From JACCZX01 sp963807155 (GTDB lineage: Bacteria; Pseudomonadota; Gammaproteobacteria; Burkholderiales; Burkholderiaceae_F), in contig CAWEAZ010000029.1 in the NCBI GenBank assembly GCA_963807155.1, positions 62,001 through 126,000 of the forward strand: DNA of 64,000 nt. Direction: 5' to 3'. Position numbers and translations under genes: made by a program. This document shows positions 62,057 to 64,000 of the stretch, one piece after another. Positions within the stretch are counted from its first letter, which is position 1; every line of letters starts with the position of its first letter. The notes beneath the pieces were generated by a model that was not told where the DNA came from, ran no database searches, and saw nothing but the letters and a program-made list of their open reading frames with translations.

Positions 62057-63057
62057 TTATGCAGCGACGCAATCGCGATGGCGCTTCTTCTGCGCGTGTG
62101 CCAGCGCTGCTTCGCGCACCCAGGCACCGTCTTCCCATGCCCTGACGCGGTCGGCCAGGCGTTCTTCGTTGCACTCGCCTTTGCCGTTGACGACGTTCCA
62201 GAATTCGTTCCAGTCGATCGGGCCGAAGGTCCAGTGACCCGTCGCGTCGTCGAACTTCAGATCGGGATCGGGCAGCGTGACGCCGAGCAGTTGCGCCTGC
62301 GGCACCGTCGCGTCGACGAACTTCTGCCGCAGCTCGTCGTTGCTGATGCGCTTGATGCCCCACTTCATCGAATCGCCGCTGTTGGTCGATTCGCTGTCGT
62401 GCGGGCCGAACATCATCAGCGACGGCCACCACCAGCGGTTAACGGCATCCTGCACCATCGCGCGCTGATCTTCCGAGCCCTTCATCAGCGTCAGCAGTAA
62501 ATCAAAGCCCTGACGCTGGTGAAACGACTCTTCCTTGCAGACGCGAATCATCGCGCGCGCGTACGGCCCGTACGAGCAGCGCGTCAATGGAATCTGATTC
62601 ATGATCGCCGCGCCATCGACCAGCCAGCCGACGACGCCGATATCGGCCCACGTTTTCGTCGGGTAGTTGAAGATCGACGAATACTTGGCCTTGCCGGTGT
62701 GCAAAGCTTCGATCAACTCGTCGCGCGACACGCCGAGCGTTTCTGCCGCTGAATACAGATACATGCCGTGGCCCGCTTCATCCTGCACCTTGGCCAGCAG
62801 GATGCACTTGCGCTCGAGCGTCGGCGCGCGGGTGATCCAGCCGCCTTCGGGCAGCATGCCGACGATTTCCGAGTGCGCGTGCTGGCTGATCTGGCGGATC
62901 AGTGTCTTGCGGTAGCTGCTCGGGCATCCAGTCTTTCGGCTCGATGAAATCGCCGCGCGCGAGCTTGGCTTCGAATTCGGCCTCGTACTGCAGCGTCGCT
63001 CTTCACCGGCGCTTCGTCGCGGTCGCCGGACGGAATGTCCATCGCTTGGGTGTACAT
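62057..63057 (-). CDS. paaA: Phenylacetyl-CoA 1,2-epoxidase catalytic subunit PaaA, two frameshifts (near 62995 and 62925)
   Basis: Start MYTQAMDIPSGDRDEAPVKS at 63057 follows GAGGAG. After two shifts the frame reads LQYEAEFEAKLARGDFIEPK, DWMPEQY, then LIRQISQHAHSEIVGMLPEG and on to the di-iron ferritin fold (LAKVQDEAGHGMYLYSAAET with the ExxH iron ligands, CKEESFHQRQGFDLLLTLMK). It epoxidises the ring of phenylacetyl-CoA. The two close breaks in a conserved catalytic gene with intact paaB and paaC point to sequence error. Confidence 0.93.
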
Positions 63058-63070
63058 GGTTACTCCTCAG

Positions 63071-64000
63071 TTACTTGTCCGAGCGCCGATCAACGATGCG
63101 CTTGGCTTTACCCAGCGAGCGCTCGATCGCCATCGGCGTCGCGAGCTGCGCGCTCGCCGACAAACCCAACATAGGCCTTGATTGCGTGCTCGAGCCTTTG
63201 CGCGGCGGCGCGCTGCGCATCCCGGCTGCCGCTCGCAAGCTGTGAGCCCCATCTCGACATGCACCGTCAATTCGTCGAGATTCGCAGGCCGCGTGACTTC
63301 GAGCGTGTAATGCGGCTCCAGCTCGGGCTGCTTCAAAATCAGCTCTTCGATCTGCGTCGGGAACAGATTGACGCCGCGAATGATCAGCATGTCGTCCGAG
63401 CGGCCGGTGATCTTCTCGATGCGCCGCATGCTGCGCGCGGTTGGCGGCAGCAGCCGCGTCAAATCGCGCGTTCGATAGCGGATCATCGGCAGCGCTTCCT
63501 TCGTCAGCGACGTAAAGACCAGCTCGCCTTTTTCTCCTTCCGGCAACACTTCGCCGCTGTCTGGATCGATGATCTCCGGATAAAAATGGTCCTCCCAAAC
63601 CGTGAGTCCATCTTTCGTCTCGATGCATTCCTGCGCAACACCCGGGCCGATGATTTCGGACAGCCCGTAAATGTCGATCGCATCGAGCGACGTCTTGGTT
63701 TCGATCGCCTCGCGCATCGCCGCGGTCCACGGCTCGGCGCCGAAGATGCCGATCCGCAGCGAGCATGTCTTTGGATCAACGCCCTGCTTTTGCATTTCTT
63801 CGACGATCGCCAGCATGTACGACGGCGTCACCATGATGATCTTCGGCTTGAAGTCGACGATCAGTTGCACCTGGCGCTCGGTCATGCCGCCGGATACTGG
63901 AATCACCGTGCACCCGAGCTTTTCCGCGCCGTAGTGCGCCCCCAGGCCACCCGTGAAAAGACCGTAGCCGTACGCGACGTGAATGATGTCGCCGCGCCTG
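63071..64000 (-). CDS. paaK: Phenylacetate-CoA ligase PaaK (5' end outside window), frameshifts near 63235 and 63160
   Basis: The segment carries the adenylate-forming core: GCTVIPVSGGMTERQVQLI, KIIMVTPSYMLAIVEEMQKQ, IYGLSEIIGPGVAQECIETK, RYRTRDLTRLL and GRSDDMLIIRGVNLFPTQIE. The C-terminal LEHAIKAYVG and LGKAKRIVDRRSDK are recovered in the two other frames. It activates phenylacetate to phenylacetyl-CoA with ATP. The stop lies 13 bases before paaA, so it heads or continues the operon. The beginning lies past 64000. Confidence 0.92.

Overview
The window looks like chromosomal DNA of a high-GC Gram-negative proteobacterium, most probably a betaproteobacterium of the Burkholderiales. The evidence is a tripartite tricarboxylate (TctCBA/Bug) transporter, a LivM-LivG fusion inside a branched-chain-type ABC transporter, a phenylacetate (paa) cluster carrying its own TetR regulator, the adjacent DUF3999/DUF2339 pair, thiS-thiG-trmB linkage and two large TonB-dependent receptors. 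No phage, integrase, transposase, plasmid or CRISPR signal was seen. About twenty genes, including housekeeping ones such as thiC, thiG, livH and paaA, are split by one or a few single-base frameshifts. This points to residual indel errors in the assembly more than to mass pseudogenisation. Such genes are given here as one feature with the approximate shift positions.

Layout. 1-3.1 kb: a tandem pair of paralogous TPR plus degenerate HD-GYP proteins. 3.3-5.7 kb: a tiny exported peptide, an MFS permease, and a divergent exported methyltransferase. 5.8-9.8 kb: a TTT transporter operon (tctC, an enolase-superfamily enzyme, tctB, tctA). 9.9-12.5 kb: a DUF1993 protein, a decayed zone (truncated Bug protein, broken YwqK-like protein) and a Lys/Ala-rich secreted repeat protein. 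12.8-19.7 kb: a small basic protein with an apparent CTG start, hemolysin III, arfB, a lipoprotein subtilase with a neighbouring stand-alone I9 propeptide-like protein, a second arfB copy, and rsgA. 19.9-29.6 kb: a second tiny exported peptide, DUF3999/DUF2339, a GNAT protein, Kup, and three regulators (OmpR-like, AraC, MarR).

29.8-36.7 kb: two related TonB-dependent receptors with matching leader elements and two small exported proteins. 36.8-46.98 kb: tRNA-Gly(CCC), thiS-thiG-trmB, a Ycf46-like AAA+ ATPase, a DUF6498 membrane protein, uppP, an unusual PAS/ATPase-like/HPt membrane protein and macAB. 47.2-53.1 kb: an exported cyclase-family enzyme, thiC under a TPP riboswitch, a large unknown exported protein and degenerate tandem DUF4124 copies. 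53.2-64 kb: one minus-strand block running paaK-paaA-paaB-paaC-paaE-tetR-thiolase-livK-livH-livMG-livF. It would import a substrate, activate phenylacetate to its CoA thioester, epoxidise the ring and perform the final thiolytic step. paaD is missing from its usual place between paaC and paaE.

The most unusual features are the arfB repeats flanking the protease/inhibitor-like module, the two small exported peptides sharing an MPTIxMERxVIxG motif, and the tandem TPR/degenerate HD-GYP genes.
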